Part shown: positions 1 through 9,230 of the stretch, piece by piece | How the letters are laid out: each line of letters starts with the position of its first letter | Numbering within the stretch: the first letter of the stretch is position 1 | Source: Phytoactinopolyspora mesophila | Lineage (GTDB): Bacteria > Actinomycetota > Actinomycetes > Jiangellales > Jiangellaceae | Direction: 5' to 3' | DNA: 64,000 nt | NCBI RefSeq assembly: GCF_010122465.1 | Contig: NZ_WLZY01000006.1 | Coordinates: forward strand, 274,409-338,408 | Position numbers and translations under genes: made by a program | Notes under the pieces: generated by a model | Seen by the model: only the letters and a program-made list of their open reading frames with translations | Database searches by the model: none | What the model was told of the DNA's origin: nothing

Positions 1-2
1 CA

Positions 3-863
3 AAGATCATGATCGGCGAACGCAAGGTCTACGGCTTCCCGGCAGGGGAGCTGGGCGACTTCGTGCGGGACCCGCTGCCGTTGTTTTCCGGGCCGGCCCG
101 GGCGGTCGACGCGAGCGAGGACCGCCGGCCGGTGGAGCGGCCGGAGTTCGTCCGCGCGCACTTCGACGAAGGTGGCTTGCCCGACGGGCATGGTTTCACC
201 AAGAAGAACCTGGACACCGGCACCGCGTACTACGCCTATGACGGCATATCCGGCGTCCGGATCATCGTCCTGGACACCACCAATCCGGGTGGTCACTACG
301 AAGGCAGTATCGACGAGACACAGCTGGCCTGGCTCCAGCGACGCCTGTCGGAGGTGCACGGCGGGTCCGACGATCGACTGGTCGTGATCGCCTCACATCA
401 TCCGCGCAGCAGCATGACCAACACACTTCCGGTGCCTCCCGGACACGCTGATGCCGGCCGCCGAGTGCTTGGCGACGAGCTGGCGGCAACGCTGGAGCGA
501 TTCCCGAACGTCGTGGCCTGGGTCAGTGGACACACTCATCGTCACCACGTACGCCCGTGGCGGCACGCCAAAGGCGGCTTCTGGGAGATCACCACCGGCT
601 CGGTGATGGAATGGCCGAGCCAGGCGCGGCTGCTGGAGATCGTCGAGAACGACGACGAGACGCTCTCGCTCGTCTCCACCATCGTCGACCACTCCGCGCC
701 GGTCACGCCTGAGGGGATCGATACACCGGACGGACTAGCCGCATGGCACCGCGAACTCGCGGCGAACAGCCCGTACAGCGTGGGCGGTGTGGATGCAGGG
801 GGAGAACCGACGGATCGCAACGTCGAGCTGGTGCTGGCCGATCCCCGGGTACGCGGCCGATGA
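3..863 (+). CDS. Metallophosphoesterase, actinobacterial PPA1498-like family (5' truncated)
   Basis: This is the C-terminal part of a calcineurin-like phosphoesterase. The reading frame is open to the left edge, so the visible ATG at 9 is probably internal and the N-terminal metal motifs lie outside the window. Two late metal-binding motifs are visible: the HH pair in VIASHHPRSSM near residue 130 and GHTHRHH near residue 175, which in this fold hold the dinuclear metal centre. The family (TIGR03767-like) is usually secreted or membrane-associated and hydrolyses phosphoesters; the substrate is unknown. It is followed by about 100 bp before the next small ORF and shows no sign of an operon with it. 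The assignment rests on motif spacing and the GHTHRH signature. Confidence 0.8.
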   Translation, partial: KIMIGERKVYGFPAGELGDFVRDPLPLFSGPARAVDASEDRRPVERPEFVRAHFDEGGLPDGHGFTKKNLDTGTAYYAYDGISGVRIIVLDTTNPGGHYEGSIDETQLAWLQRRLSEVHGGSDDRLVVIASHHPRSSMTNTLPVPPGHADAGRRVLGDELAATLERFPNVVAWVSGHTHRHHVRPWRHAKGGFWEITTGSVMEWPSQARLLEIVENDDETLSLVSTIVDHSAPVTPEGIDTPDGLAAWHRELAANSPYSVGGVDAGGEPTDRNVELVLADPRVRGR

Positions 864-960
864 TGGTCTGCTCGCGGGGCCCTTTTCCCGGATCGCGAGT
901 GGTGGGATAATGAGTCAAACTGCGTGACGCCCAGCCAATTGTCGAGGGATGTGGTGGGCG

Positions 961-1194
961 ATGACAGTCACGAGCGACCGCTTCACAGCGAAGCTTGCGC
1001 CTTGTGGGCGCATCCAGGGCGGGGAACACCGCGAAAGCCGGGACGAGCAGGGTTTGTCCAACGACGAAACCCGGTTCACGTGCGGCTGCAGGACCAGCCG
1101 TGAGGAGTACCACGACGGCAGCATCGAGCACGTGGTGATCCGACACGACGGCAAGCTGCTGAGCCACGAAACGATCGGCGAACGCGGGGCCTGA
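961..1194 (+). CDS. Small conserved-looking protein ahead of the fumarate reductase operon
   Basis: This short ORF of 77 codons from ATG 961 ends 15 bp before the frdA start. Its C-terminal half (FTCGCRTSREEYHDGSIEHV and onward) looks like a genuine compact domain with a Cys-Gly-Cys pair, whereas the N-terminal half is low in structure. A TTG at 1054 may therefore be the real start, giving a protein of about 46 residues. I do not recognise the family. The tight spacing suggests co-transcription with frdABCD. No clear Shine-Dalgarno sequence settles the start. It could be a non-coding leader, but the charged, balanced composition argues for coding. Confidence 0.45.
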   Translation: MTVTSDRFTAKLAPCGRIQGGEHRESRDEQGLSNDETRFTCGCRTSREEYHDGSIEHVVIRHDGKLLSHETIGERGA

Positions 1195-1209
1195 CGCCCC
1201 GGGGTGCCC

Positions 1210-2952
1210 ATGACGACGGCACACGATGTCGTCCTCGTCGGCGGCGGCGGAGCAGGCCTACGCGCTGCTATTGCCGTCGCCGAGATGAACCTTGATCTTG
1301 ACGTCGCGATCGTCTCGAAGGTCTACCCGATGCGTAGTCATACGGTGTCGGCCGAGGGCGGGGCGGCCGGCGTCGTCGGTAAGGACGACAGCCTCGATGA
1401 GCATGCTTATGACACCGTCTCGGGCAGTGATTGGCTCGCCGACCAGGACGCGGTAGAACTGTTCGTCGAGGAAGCACCGCGTGAGCTGCTCCGTCTTGAA
1501 CACTGGGGTTGCCCTTGGAGCCGTGAGCCGGACGGACATATCGCGGTGCGCCCGTTCGGCGGCATGAAGAAGAAGCGCACCTGGTTCGCCGCGGACAAAA
1601 CCGGCTTCCACATGCTGCACACGCTGTTCCAGACGTCGCTGAAGTACGGCACGATCCACCGTTACGACGAGTGGTTCGTCACCAAGCTGCTGGTCGACGA
1701 CGGCCGGGTGCAGGGCGTCGTCGCGATCGAACTGTCGACCGGCCGGATTGAGACCATCACCGCCAAGGCGGTGATCCTTGCCACCGGCGGCTGCGGACGA
1801 GTCTTTCCGTTCACCACGAACGCGGCGATCAAGACCGGCGACGGCATGTCGTTGGCCTACCTTGCCGGCGCGCCGCTCAAAGACATGGAATTCGTGCAGT
1901 ACCACCCGACCGGCCTGCCATTCACCGGCATCCTGATCACGGAGGCCGCCCGTGCCGAGGGCGGCTGGCTGCTCAATTCTGAAGGCTACCGCTACCTGCA
2001 GGACTATGACCTCGGTAGACCGGAGCCGACGGCAGTGATGCGCAGCATGGAACTCGGGCCTCGTGACCGGCTTTCGCAGGCGTTCGTCCACGAGGTGGAG
2101 AAGGGACGCGCCATCGACACGCCGTACGGGCCGGTGGTCAACCTCGATCTGCGCCACCTTGGGAAGGAGGTCATCGATAACAAGATCCCGTTCGTCCGCG
2201 AGCTATGTCTCAAGTACCAGAACGTTGACCCTGCCACCGAACTCGTCCATGTCCGGCCGGTCGTCCACTACATGATGGGTGGGGTCCATACCGACATCGA
2301 CGGCACAACGCCGATCGACGGTCTGTACGCCGCTGGTGAGGTGGGATGCGTGAGCATCAACGGGGCCAACCGGCTGGGCTCGAACTCGTTGCCGGAGCTG
2401 CTGGTCTTCGGCGCGCGGGCCGGTCGGGCCGCCGCCGGGTACGCGGCGAGCGCTCCGGGACCCAGCCGCGCCGGTCTCGCCCAGGCCGACGACGAGCACC
2501 GGCGGATCTGGCGCGATCTGAGAGGCAGGCGTAGACACAGCGCCGAGAGGATCGCGGATATTCGGGAGGAGATGCAGCACACGATGGAGGGCTGCGCAGG
2601 CATCTACCGGTCCGGCGACTCGCTCACCAAGGCGGTCGACTCGCTGCGCGAGTTACAGGCGCGGCTCGGGGAAGCAACGCTCGACGACCGAACCGCCACG
2701 TTCAACACCGAACTGCCGGCCCTCCTCGAGCTGTCGGCGATGCTCGATGTCGCTGAGACGATCGTCCAGTCGGCCCTGCGTCGCGAAGAGTCGCGAGGTG
2801 CGCACCAGCGCACAGACCATCCGGCGCGTGACAACGAACGCTTCTTGGCTCATTCGCTTGCGTCGCGGGCGGCGGACGGTTCGTGCCACGTGACGTACCT
2901 GCCGGTCACCATCACCCGATGGCCGGTGGGCGAACGCGTTTACGGGAGGTGA
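1210..2952 (+). CDS. frdA: Fumarate reductase/succinate dehydrogenase flavoprotein subunit
   Basis: Catalytic FAD subunit of complex II, interconverting succinate and fumarate on the cytoplasmic face of the membrane. The dinucleotide-binding motif [10 protein letters not shown] is at residues 11-20. The histidine of [10 protein letters not shown] is residue 44, the covalent FAD-attachment position in FrdA. The active-site region FVQYHPTG and EAARAEGG and the C-terminal [14 protein letters not shown] motif are all present. The length of about 580 aa is normal. A GTG at 1204 is an alternative start two codons upstream. It leads an operon with frdB (7-bp gap), frdC (4-bp overlap) and frdD (abutting). 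The presence of two small anchor subunits of the FrdC/FrdD type makes it FRD-like in architecture; the in vivo direction cannot be read from sequence. Confidence 0.92.
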   Translation: MTTAHDVVLVGGGGAGLRAAIAVAEMNLDLDVAIVSKVYPMRSHTVSAEGGAAGVVGKDDSLDEHAYDTVSGSDWLADQDAVELFVEEAPRELLRLEHWGCPWSREPDGHIAVRPFGGMKKKRTWFAADKTGFHMLHTLFQTSLKYGTIHRYDEWFVTKLLVDDGRVQGVVAIELSTGRIETITAKAVILATGGCGRVFPFTTNAAIKTGDGMSLAYLAGAPLKDMEFVQYHPTGLPFTGILITEAARAEGGWLLNSEGYRYLQDYDLGRPEPTAVMRSMELGPRDRLSQAFVHEVEKGRAIDTPYGPVVNLDLRHLGKEVIDNKIPFVRELCLKYQNVDPATELVHVRPVVHYMMGGVHTDIDGTTPIDGLYAAGEVGCVSINGANRLGSNSLPELLVFGARAGRAAAGYAASAPGPSRAGLAQADDEHRRIWRDLRGRRRHSAERIADIREEMQHTMEGCAGIYRSGDSLTKAVDSLRELQARLGEATLDDRTATFNTELPALLELSAMLDVAETIVQSALRREESRGAHQRTDHPARDNERFLAHSLASRAADGSCHVTYLPVTITRWPVGERVYGR

Positions 2953-2959
2953 GCATCCG

Positions 2960-3703
2960 GTGGCTGAATCCATCACCTTGGAGGTGACGCGTTACCAGCA
3001 CGACGTGGACGACGAGCCTTGGACGCAGGAGTACGATATCCCGCTGCGTGAGAACTGGGTGGTTCTGGACGGGCTCAACCACATCAAGGACCGTTTGGAC
3101 GGGACTTTGTCGTACCGGTGGTCGTGCCGGATGGGAATCTGTGGCAGCTGCGGCATGATGGTCAACGGCGAGCCGCAGCTGACCTGCGCGGCATTCCTGT
3201 TCGACTATGCGCCCGGGCCGATTCGGGTGGAGCCCTTGGCCAACTTCCCGGTGGTTCGGGATCTCATCGTCGATATCGGCGACTTCATGGAGAAACTGCC
3301 GCGGGTCTCGCCGTGGATCGTGCGTGAGGAGGAACAGCCGACCTCGGAGGGCGAGTATCTGCAGACGCCGGCCGAACTCGACGAGTACAAGCAATACAGC
3401 ATGTGCATCAACTGCATGTTGTGCTATTCGGCGTGCCCCGTCTACGGGATCGACCCCGACTTCGTGGGGCCGGCAGCGATCGCATTGGCCCAGCGCTACA
3501 ACCTCGACTCCCGGGACGAGGGTGCCGCCGAGCGACTCGAGACGTTGATCCATCCGGACGGTCTGTGGGCCTGTACCTACGTCGGCGAGTGCACGACGGC
3601 CTGCCCCAAGGATGTCGACCCGGCCGGTGCCATTCAACGTTACAAGCTGAGCGCCGCCATCGAGACGGCCAAGTCCTATCTGTTGCCGGGACGCGAGTCA
3701 TGA
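2960..3703 (+). CDS. frdB: Fumarate reductase/succinate dehydrogenase iron-sulfur subunit
   Basis: Electron-transfer subunit of complex II carrying three Fe-S clusters. The [2Fe-2S] ligands lie in [10 protein letters not shown] plus the downstream Cys of PQLTC (residues about 55-75). The [4Fe-4S] motif is [12 protein letters not shown] (about 150-161) and the third-cluster motif is [17 protein letters not shown] (about 210). At 247 aa it matches FrdB. The GTG start at 2960 follows a GGGAGG at about 2944. Its stop overlaps the ATG of frdC (ATGA), implying translational coupling. It passes electrons between FrdA and the quinone site in FrdCD. Confidence 0.93.
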   Translation: MAESITLEVTRYQHDVDDEPWTQEYDIPLRENWVVLDGLNHIKDRLDGTLSYRWSCRMGICGSCGMMVNGEPQLTCAAFLFDYAPGPIRVEPLANFPVVRDLIVDIGDFMEKLPRVSPWIVREEEQPTSEGEYLQTPAELDEYKQYSMCINCMLCYSACPVYGIDPDFVGPAAIALAQRYNLDSRDEGAAERLETLIHPDGLWACTYVGECTTACPKDVDPAGAIQRYKLSAAIETAKSYLLPGRES

Positions 3704-4101
3704 CCGGCGTGCCTGCTCGGCCGCGTGGGTACCGGCAGCAGCCGTCGCTCTGGTGGTGGATGCACAAGCGCTCGTACACGCTGTTCATCCTTCGTGAGCT
3801 GAGTTCGGTCTTCGTTGCCTGGTTCGTCCTGTTCCTCCTGCTGTTGGTCTACGCGGTCGCGGGAGGAGCGGAGCGGTACCAAAGCTTTCTGGACTCGGCG
3901 GCGAACCCGGTGGTGATCGGCCTCAATGCCGTTGCGCTGGCCTTCGTGTGTCTTCATGTCGTCACGTGGTTCAATCTCACCCCACAGGCCATGCCCGTAC
4001 GTGTGCGTGGCCGACGGGTTCCGTCGGCGGTGATCGTTGGATCGGAATACCTCGCCCTGGCGATCGTGTCGGCTTTCGTGGCGTGGCTGGTGGTGGGCTA
4101 G
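3700..4101 (+). CDS. frdC: Fumarate reductase membrane anchor subunit C
   Basis: Hydrophobic 133-aa anchor with three predicted membrane segments: around [31 protein letters not shown] and [15 protein letters not shown]. The N-terminal [19 protein letters not shown] is typical of FrdC. With FrdD it forms the quinone-binding membrane domain. The start is taken as ATG 3700, which overlaps the frdB stop; the open frame extends further upstream inside frdB but that part is out-of-frame shadow. FrdC/D anchors of this type normally carry no haem. Confidence 0.88.
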   Translation: MTGVPARPRGYRQQPSLWWWMHKRSYTLFILRELSSVFVAWFVLFLLLLVYAVAGGAERYQSFLDSAANPVVIGLNAVALAFVCLHVVTWFNLTPQAMPVRVRGRRVPSAVIVGSEYLALAIVSAFVAWLVVG

Positions 4102-4455
4102 ATGCCGAAACGACAGGTCGAGCCCTTCGCCTGGCTGGCGTTCAGCGCGGGTGGCGTGATGGCGGCGTTGTTCGTCCCGATGCTTCTCTTCCTCTTCGGG
4201 TTGGCGTTCCCCTTGGGCTGGATCTCGGCTCCGAGCCACCCGGAGCTATTGGACCTGCTGAGTCATCCCGTCAGCCGGATCGTTCTGCTTGGCGTCTGCG
4301 TACTGGCGTTGCTTCACTTCGCGCACCGCTTCCGGTACACACTGCACGATGGTCTGCAGTTGAAGGCGATGACTGGGGTGATCGGCGCGGCGTGTTACGG
4401 CTGCGCCGTCCTCGGCTCCGTAGCCGCGGCCTACCTGCTGGTGATCTACCTCTGA
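4102..4455 (+). CDS. frdD: Fumarate reductase membrane anchor subunit D
   Basis: 117-aa hydrophobic protein that starts on the base immediately after the frdC stop. It has three membrane segments (about residues 15-40, 60-80 and 95-117) and the FrdD-like opening EPFAWLAFSAGGVMAAL. It completes the FrdABCD complex. The next gene, a LacI regulator, starts 122 bp downstream with its own operator-like site, so the operon most likely ends here, although no terminator hairpin is evident. Confidence 0.87.
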   Translation: MPKRQVEPFAWLAFSAGGVMAALFVPMLLFLFGLAFPLGWISAPSHPELLDLLSHPVSRIVLLGVCVLALLHFAHRFRYTLHDGLQLKAMTGVIGAACYGCAVLGSVAAAYLLVIYL

Positions 4456-4513
4456 GATGGTCCGGTGCGGGCGGGCTTTGCTGCGACTTGGGGTCTGGAA
4501 CTTCGATTCGGCG

Positions 4514-4527
4514 CTAAATCGATATAG
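4514..4527. promoter_or_regulatory. Operator-like palindrome upstream of the LacI gene
   Basis: CTAAATCGATATAG is a 14-bp palindrome with one mismatched pair and the central CG typical of LacI-family operators. It lies about 50 bp before the LacI start. Its reverse complement CTATATCGATTTAG matches the site before the glycerol-phosphate operon (11753-11766) at 12 of 14 positions. Autoregulation is inferred. Confidence 0.6.
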
Positions 4528-4576
4528 CCTCATCTTGCTGCCATCTCGCGGCAGCCGGCTATCTGAAGGGGGTCCG

Positions 4577-5569
4577 ATGGCGCATCCGCCGAGCATCAAG
4601 GATGTTGCGCGGGAAGCAGGTGTCTCGCCCACCTTAGCGAGTTTCGCGCTCAACGGACGTGAAGGTGTGGGGGAGAAGACGCGCCAGCGCATCCTTGCTG
4701 TGGCCGCGGAGCTCGGCTATCGCGGAAATCCGTATGCCCGTGCGCTGCGAACCGGCAGCAGCAACTCCTTCGGACTGCTGATCCGCAACCTCGGTAACCC
4801 GATCTTCCTCGACGTCATCGCGGGTGCGCAGGAAGCCGCCATCGAATCGGAGACGACGGTCCTGGTGGCCGATTCGGACTACTCATTCGATCGCGAGCGC
4901 CAGCACATCGAGCGCTTCGCGGCCAACCGGGTCGACGGGCTCGCCATCGCGCCGGTTGGACCAGGGGAGTCGGTCGAGCTCTGGCACGAGCTGCGGCCGG
5001 GCGCTCCAACAGTGGTGCTTTACGCGACGGCGCAAGGCCTCGACAACGTGATTCGGGTGGGCCCCGACGCGCGGCGGGCGGTGCGCCTCGCCGTCGAGCA
5101 CCTGGTCGAATATGGTCACCGGGACATCGCGTTCCTGACCGCGCCCCCGGAACTGATGGCCGACCATGATCGGCTGGCGGAGCTGGAAGTGGTGTGTGCC
5201 GAACTTGGTATCACCCCCCGCCCGGTCGCCACACTGCTCAATCTCACCGCGGTGACCGAGCGGACCACGAAGCTGCTGTCCGGCCCCGGCGCGCCCACCG
5301 CGGTGATCACCAACTCCGACTACACCGCGCACGGTGTGTATCTCGCCGCCCGCGAATGTGGCCTGGTCATCGGACGAGACCTCAGTGTGGTGGGGCACGA
5401 CGACCTGCCGACGGCTGCCTTGCTGGACCCACCGCTCACCACCATCACGATGGACGGGCGCGCACTCGGCCGGGCACTGGTCGCGCGCCTGCGCCAGTCC
5501 GACCAGACCGACCATGCTGAATCGGTCGGCCTGGTCGTCCGGCGCTCGACGGGCCCCGCACCCAGCTGA
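4577..5569 (+). CDS. LacI-family transcriptional regulator, probable regulator of the ugp-glpQ operon
   Basis: 330-aa LacI-type repressor. The N-terminal helix-turn-helix reads IKDVAREAGVSPTLASFALN, followed by the hinge region and a periplasmic-binding-protein-like sensor domain (about residues 60-325) with the usual SVVGHDDLPTAALLDPPLTT motif. ATG 4577 was chosen because GAAGGGGG lies just upstream and the HTH begins six residues later; the frame stays open to 4457 without a start that fits better. It converges on the glpQ end of the ugp operon 138 bp away. A near-identical palindrome occurs before its own start and before ugpC, so it probably represses both. The ligand is not predictable from sequence. 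Confidence 0.88.
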   Translation: MAHPPSIKDVAREAGVSPTLASFALNGREGVGEKTRQRILAVAAELGYRGNPYARALRTGSSNSFGLLIRNLGNPIFLDVIAGAQEAAIESETTVLVADSDYSFDRERQHIERFAANRVDGLAIAPVGPGESVELWHELRPGAPTVVLYATAQGLDNVIRVGPDARRAVRLAVEHLVEYGHRDIAFLTAPPELMADHDRLAELEVVCAELGITPRPVATLLNLTAVTERTTKLLSGPGAPTAVITNSDYTAHGVYLAARECGLVIGRDLSVVGHDDLPTAALLDPPLTTITMDGRALGRALVARLRQSDQTDHAESVGLVVRRSTGPAPS

Positions 5570-5594
5570 CGACGCGAGCTCGGCGCGTAGAACT

Positions 5595-5702
5595 CCGGAA
5601 GATGGATTCTCTCCATGGTGTGGTGGGCATCAGCGAGGGAGGCCGATGGCGCAGCCTCCCTCCGACCGAGTCTGCTGGGCGAGGAGAGAATCCATCTGCC
5701 GG
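5595..5702. repeat. Structured dispersed element, copy 1 (long-arm hairpin with conserved core)
   Basis: The 137-bp gap between the convergent LacI gene and glpQ is almost filled by this element. Its outer arms, 5595-5614 and 5683-5702, pair at 19 of 20 positions. The core at 5625-5675 matches the core of a second copy at 33955-34005 at 42 of 51 positions, although the arms of the two copies are unrelated in sequence. Inside this core GAGGGAGGC pairs with GCCTCCCTC. It may double as a bidirectional terminator for the two convergent genes. Confidence 0.7.
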
Positions 5703-5706
5703 AGCC

Positions 5707-7368
5707 CTAGCCGTTCAGCTCCGCATGCAGCTGGGTCGCGTACTCCTCGTCGCCGCCGGTGCCGCTGGCGCCGATACGCCACTTGCCGCCGTCGTACTCA
5801 CCGGCCGGCCAGTCGCGCCCACCACTCTCCCAGTGGGGCGTCCAGGCGATGAAGTTGTGCGCGGTGGAGAAGAACACGTCGTCGTCGGCCCAGGCGGAGC
5901 CGTCCTGGTACGCGGCGACGACCGTCAGGTTGTCGTCCCACGCAACGGTCCAGTCGGACATCGGCATGGCATGGCTGCGTTCCCGGTCGAGAATCTCGTT
6001 GTCGCCGATCCGCGGCAGGCCGGTGTCGAGGCCCCAGCCGACCTGGTAGACCGGCTCGGACGTCTCACCGTTGACATGCCAGGTCATTTCGTGGTCGAAC
6101 CATTCGTCCTCGAAACGGAACTCCCAATCCACCTCGATCGGCTCGCCGAGCATGGGAATGCCGAGCAGGCTCAGCTCCCGGCCGTCGTCGGACTGCACGA
6201 TCTCAGCCGGCTCGCCGATGGGCAGGACCGGGCTGAACTGGCCGACGCCCACGAACGGCACGGTGCCGCGCGTGGTGTGGTTGAGGATCTCGCGGTGTTG
6301 CCCCTGCCCGGACGGGTCGAAGCCGAGATTGACGATCCGGGTGTCGGGCGAGGTCGAGAGCACCAGCCGGTAGTGGCTGGATTCGAACACGATGTCTTCG
6401 GCGTCGTCCTCCGGAGGTTCGAACTCCAGCCCGAGCAGGCCGTGGTCGATCATCTCCCGCAGCATGTCCGGGTAGTCCGTGGCAACAGCGGCGGCGCCGA
6501 GATCGTAGGCGTCGTACATCCGGCCGGCGTCGTTCAACGTGTAGAGACCGAAGTTGAACCCGAGGTCATGCAGGTCGTCGTGCAGCCGCGGGTTGTTCGC
6601 GACGTTGTCGAAGGCGGTGATCATCCAGTCGGTGTACTCGGCTGTCTCCTCGAGCGCCTCCCGGCTGGGGATGTTCCCGGCGCCCCACATGGGCACGAAG
6701 GTGATGCCGTCCGGTGCGATCGGCATGAAGTCTTCGGTGAGCCATTCCCGGTCGAAGGCGAGCACCTGGATGAGTCCGCGCTTCAGCGCCCCGGGGAGGT
6801 ATCCGGGCACGGCCTCGAGTTCCTCGATGATCCGCTCGGATATCCCGGGGTAAAGGTGTGGCGACTTCACGTCCAGCTGGACACCCGCGCGATGATTGAT
6901 GAGCTCGATCGCCTCGCGCAGAGTCGGGACCTCTTCACCGGTGAAGCGCGGGTTGAATGGGCTGCCGGCATCGAGCTGTTTGATCTCGTCCAGGGTGAAG
7001 TCGCGTACCCGCCACGGAGCTCGGTCAGGGAAGAGCTCCCGGACGTTCGTGGTCGTGTCGAGGACGGTGTCGTGAACAAGCACGATCTCGTCGTCGGCGG
7101 TCAAGTGCAGGTCGAATTCGATGAAATCGGCCTTCTGCTTGATCCCGAGAGAGAAGGCGGTGAGCGTGTTCGACGGCGCCATACCTGATGCGCCCCGGTG
7201 GGCGGCGATGAGCATTTCGCCGGATGAATCAGCTGGCTTCTTCGTGTGTTGCACTTCGTCTGGACTGGCGGACGCTGCTGCGAACAGCGCTGCCGCGGTC
7301 GCGACCACGACGGCGAGCACAACGGCGATACCGCGCCTCAACGTCCTCGATACGGCTAACGAACCCAT
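5707..7368 (-). CDS. glpQ: Exported glycerophosphodiester phosphodiesterase with C-terminal extension
   Basis: Hydrolyses glycerophosphodiesters to glycerol-3-phosphate plus an alcohol, outside the cell or membrane-tethered. An N-terminal hydrophobic segment (about residues 12-34) is a signal peptide or anchor. The GDPD domain spans about 52-300, with AHRGASG (His57), the metal ligands of EFDLHL (Glu84, Asp86) and His99 of LVHD. The remaining ~230 residues look like a beta-rich domain found after some actinobacterial GDPDs. The start at 7368 has AGGGAGG ten bases upstream; the frame is open further but lacks a better start. It is last in the ugp operon, so its product G3P would be taken up by the adjacent importer. 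Confidence 0.88.
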   Translation of the reverse strand: MGSLAVSRTLRRGIAVVLAVVVATAAALFAAASASPDEVQHTKKPADSSGEMLIAAHRGASGMAPSNTLTAFSLGIKQKADFIEFDLHLTADDEIVLVHDTVLDTTTNVRELFPDRAPWRVRDFTLDEIKQLDAGSPFNPRFTGEEVPTLREAIELINHRAGVQLDVKSPHLYPGISERIIEELEAVPGYLPGALKRGLIQVLAFDREWLTEDFMPIAPDGITFVPMWGAGNIPSREALEETAEYTDWMITAFDNVANNPRLHDDLHDLGFNFGLYTLNDAGRMYDAYDLGAAAVATDYPDMLREMIDHGLLGLEFEPPEDDAEDIVFESSHYRLVLSTSPDTRIVNLGFDPSGQGQHREILNHTTRGTVPFVGVGQFSPVLPIGEPAEIVQSDDGRELSLLGIPMLGEPIEVDWEFRFEDEWFDHEMTWHVNGETSEPVYQVGWGLDTGLPRIGDNEILDRERSHAMPMSDWTVAWDDNLTVVAAYQDGSAWADDDVFFSTAHNFIAWTPHWESGGRDWPAGEYDGGKWRIGASGTGGDEEYATQLHAELNG

Positions 7369-7405
7369 GTGAACGGCCTCCCTTTTCAGTGGCGGCTGGC
7401 GGGGG

Positions 7406-8233
7406 TTACTTGATCCCAGAGCGCATAAAGCTCTGGATGAACTGCCGCTGAGTGAGCAGGAACAACGCGAGCAGCGGCGCGACGACGATGACGGTCCCTG
7501 CGGTGAGCGAGGCGAAGTCGATTCCGGTCTCGGGGGAGAGGAAACGCACGATCCCGACCGTGATCGGGCGGGACTCCGGCGAGCGGGTGATGACCAGCGG
7601 CCAGAGGAAGTTGTTCCAATGGAAGCTGATCGACACCAGACCGAACGCGACGATGGTCGGGCGGGCGATCGGCACGTAGACCTTCCACAACGTCTCCAGC
7701 CGGGAGGCACCTTCGATCTCGGCCGCTTCGACCAGTTCGCTGGGGACCGTCTTGAACTGCTGCCGAAGGAGGAAGATGCAGAACGCGCTCGCCGCGTACG
7801 GGATGGCGATACCGGGGATCGTGTCTTGTAGCCCGAGGTTGGAGACCAGCCGGTAGTTCTCCGTCAGCAGGATCTCCGGGAAGATCATCAGCTGTAGCAA
7901 GACGAAGGCGAACACGATGTCCCGGCCCGGGAACGTGTAGCGAGCGAGCGCATACGCGGCCAGCACGCCGAGGATCAACTGGACGACGACCAGACTGCTG
8001 ACCAAGATCACCGTATTCATGAAGTACCGGTCGAACGGCGCGGCGTTCCACACCGACTCCACGTGGTCGAACGTCCAGCCCTGGAACGGGTTGAGGGTCA
8101 AGGCCACCGCGGGTTGCCGGAACGCCGCCCAGAACACGTACAAGAGCGGCGCGATCCAGAGGAATCCGAGCAGCCAGGCCATCCCGACTTCGATCTTGTC
8201 GGAGATGCGCGGCAACAGCGTTGTACGGTTCAT
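7406..8233 (-). CDS. ugpE: ABC transporter permease, UgpE/MalG type
   Basis: 275-aa inner-membrane permease of a carbohydrate-type (CUT1) importer. It has six predicted membrane segments, beginning with MAWLLGFLWIAPLLYVFWAAF. The EAA loop that docks on the ATPase is seen as EAAEIEGASRLETLWKVYVP near residues 185-205. It ends in the MalG-like RQFIQSFMRSGIK. It lies 8 bp downstream of the partner permease and 37 bp ahead of glpQ in the same operon. Substrate assignment to glycerol-3-phosphate rests on operon context. Confidence 0.87.
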   Translation of the reverse strand: MNRTTLLPRISDKIEVGMAWLLGFLWIAPLLYVFWAAFRQPAVALTLNPFQGWTFDHVESVWNAAPFDRYFMNTVILVSSLVVVQLILGVLAAYALARYTFPGRDIVFAFVLLQLMIFPEILLTENYRLVSNLGLQDTIPGIAIPYAASAFCIFLLRQQFKTVPSELVEAAEIEGASRLETLWKVYVPIARPTIVAFGLVSISFHWNNFLWPLVITRSPESRPITVGIVRFLSPETGIDFASLTAGTVIVVAPLLALFLLTQRQFIQSFMRSGIK

Positions 8234-8241
8234 CTACTCGC

Positions 8242-9219
8242 CTACCGGTAGTGGATGCGACGTTCGAACAGACGGATTTGAATGAGCGCCAGGACGATCA
8301 GGATGAGCACGAGCACCACGGTGATCGCCGCGGCGTACTCGGGCCGGCGCTGCGGGAACGTGGTCTGCCAGATGTAGTAGAGCAACATGTTGCTGGCGTT
8401 GTTCGGCCCGCCCTGAGTCGTCACGAAGATGAAGTCCACCTGCTTGAAGCTGTTGGCGAGCCCGACGATCGAGGTGAACAGCGTGGTCGGCATCAGCAAC
8501 GGGAAGGTGACTCTGCGGAAGTGGTACCAGCGCCCGGCACCTTCCAGCTGGCTGGCTTCGTCGAGCTCAGGAGAGATGAGCTGCAGCCCCGCCAGGTAGA
8601 AGAGCATGAACAACCCGGCTTGGTGCCAGATCATCATCACCATGAGCGCCGGCAGCACCGTCGACGGGTTGCCCAGCCAGTTCTGTCCTTCGAAGCCGAG
8701 CCATCGGGCGATCGTGTTGAGTGCGCCGAAGTTGGGCTGGTAGAAGAACAGCCAGATCGCCGCGGCGGCGACTACCGGGAGCATCGCGGGCGTGAAGTAT
8801 GCCAGCCGAAGCAGGCCCCGCCCGCGGAGCTTCTTGTTCACCAGCACCGCCATCAGCATTGCCACAGCGATGCTCACGGGAACAGTGATGAAGGAGAACA
8901 ATAGGTTGTTGATGAGGCTCCGCCGGAAGACGGCGTCGCCCATCATCTGCTCGTAGTACGCCGGCCCGATGCCTCCGTCGATCCCTGGCTCTTGAAGGCT
9001 GCTCCACAGCGCGCTGATCGCCGGGAACACCGTGAAACCGCCGAGGAAGAGCAACGACGGCACCATCAGGAGCCAGGCGAAGACCGGGTTGGGTATCCGC
9101 CGGAGGTGATGGAGCGGACCCTGGCGGGGCCGGGAGAAGGTCGGCAGGACCTCCTCCGCGGCTTCGCCGGGCGGGCGCTCTTGAATGGTCGCCATAGGGT
9201 TGTTGTGGTCTCGTTCCAC
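8242..9219 (-). CDS. ugpA: ABC transporter permease, UgpA/MalF type
   Basis: About 317-325 aa CUT1 permease, partner of the downstream UgpE-like protein. It has six membrane segments, starting at VFAWLLMVPSLLFLGGFTVFPAISAL, and the EAA loop DEASQLEGAGRWYHFRRVTF. The start is uncertain: GTG 9219 lies 12 bp after the binding-protein stop, while ATG 9195 begins MATIQERPPGE; neither has a strong ribosome-binding site. With the ATPase, binding protein and UgpE it forms a complete importer. Confidence 0.86.
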   Translation of the reverse strand: MERDHNNPMATIQERPPGEAAEEVLPTFSRPRQGPLHHLRRIPNPVFAWLLMVPSLLFLGGFTVFPAISALWSSLQEPGIDGGIGPAYYEQMMGDAVFRRSLINNLLFSFITVPVSIAVAMLMAVLVNKKLRGRGLLRLAYFTPAMLPVVAAAAIWLFFYQPNFGALNTIARWLGFEGQNWLGNPSTVLPALMVMMIWHQAGLFMLFYLAGLQLISPELDEASQLEGAGRWYHFRRVTFPLLMPTTLFTSIVGLANSFKQVDFIFVTTQGGPNNASNMLLYYIWQTTFPQRRPEYAAAITVVLVLILIVLALIQIRLFERRIHYR

Positions 9220-9230
9220 GGGGCGCGGGC

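Noticed and set aside
5602..7188. Open frame of 528 codons opposite glpQ
   Set aside because: The minus strand encodes a phosphodiesterase with all metal ligands; the plus-strand product has no recognisable domain.
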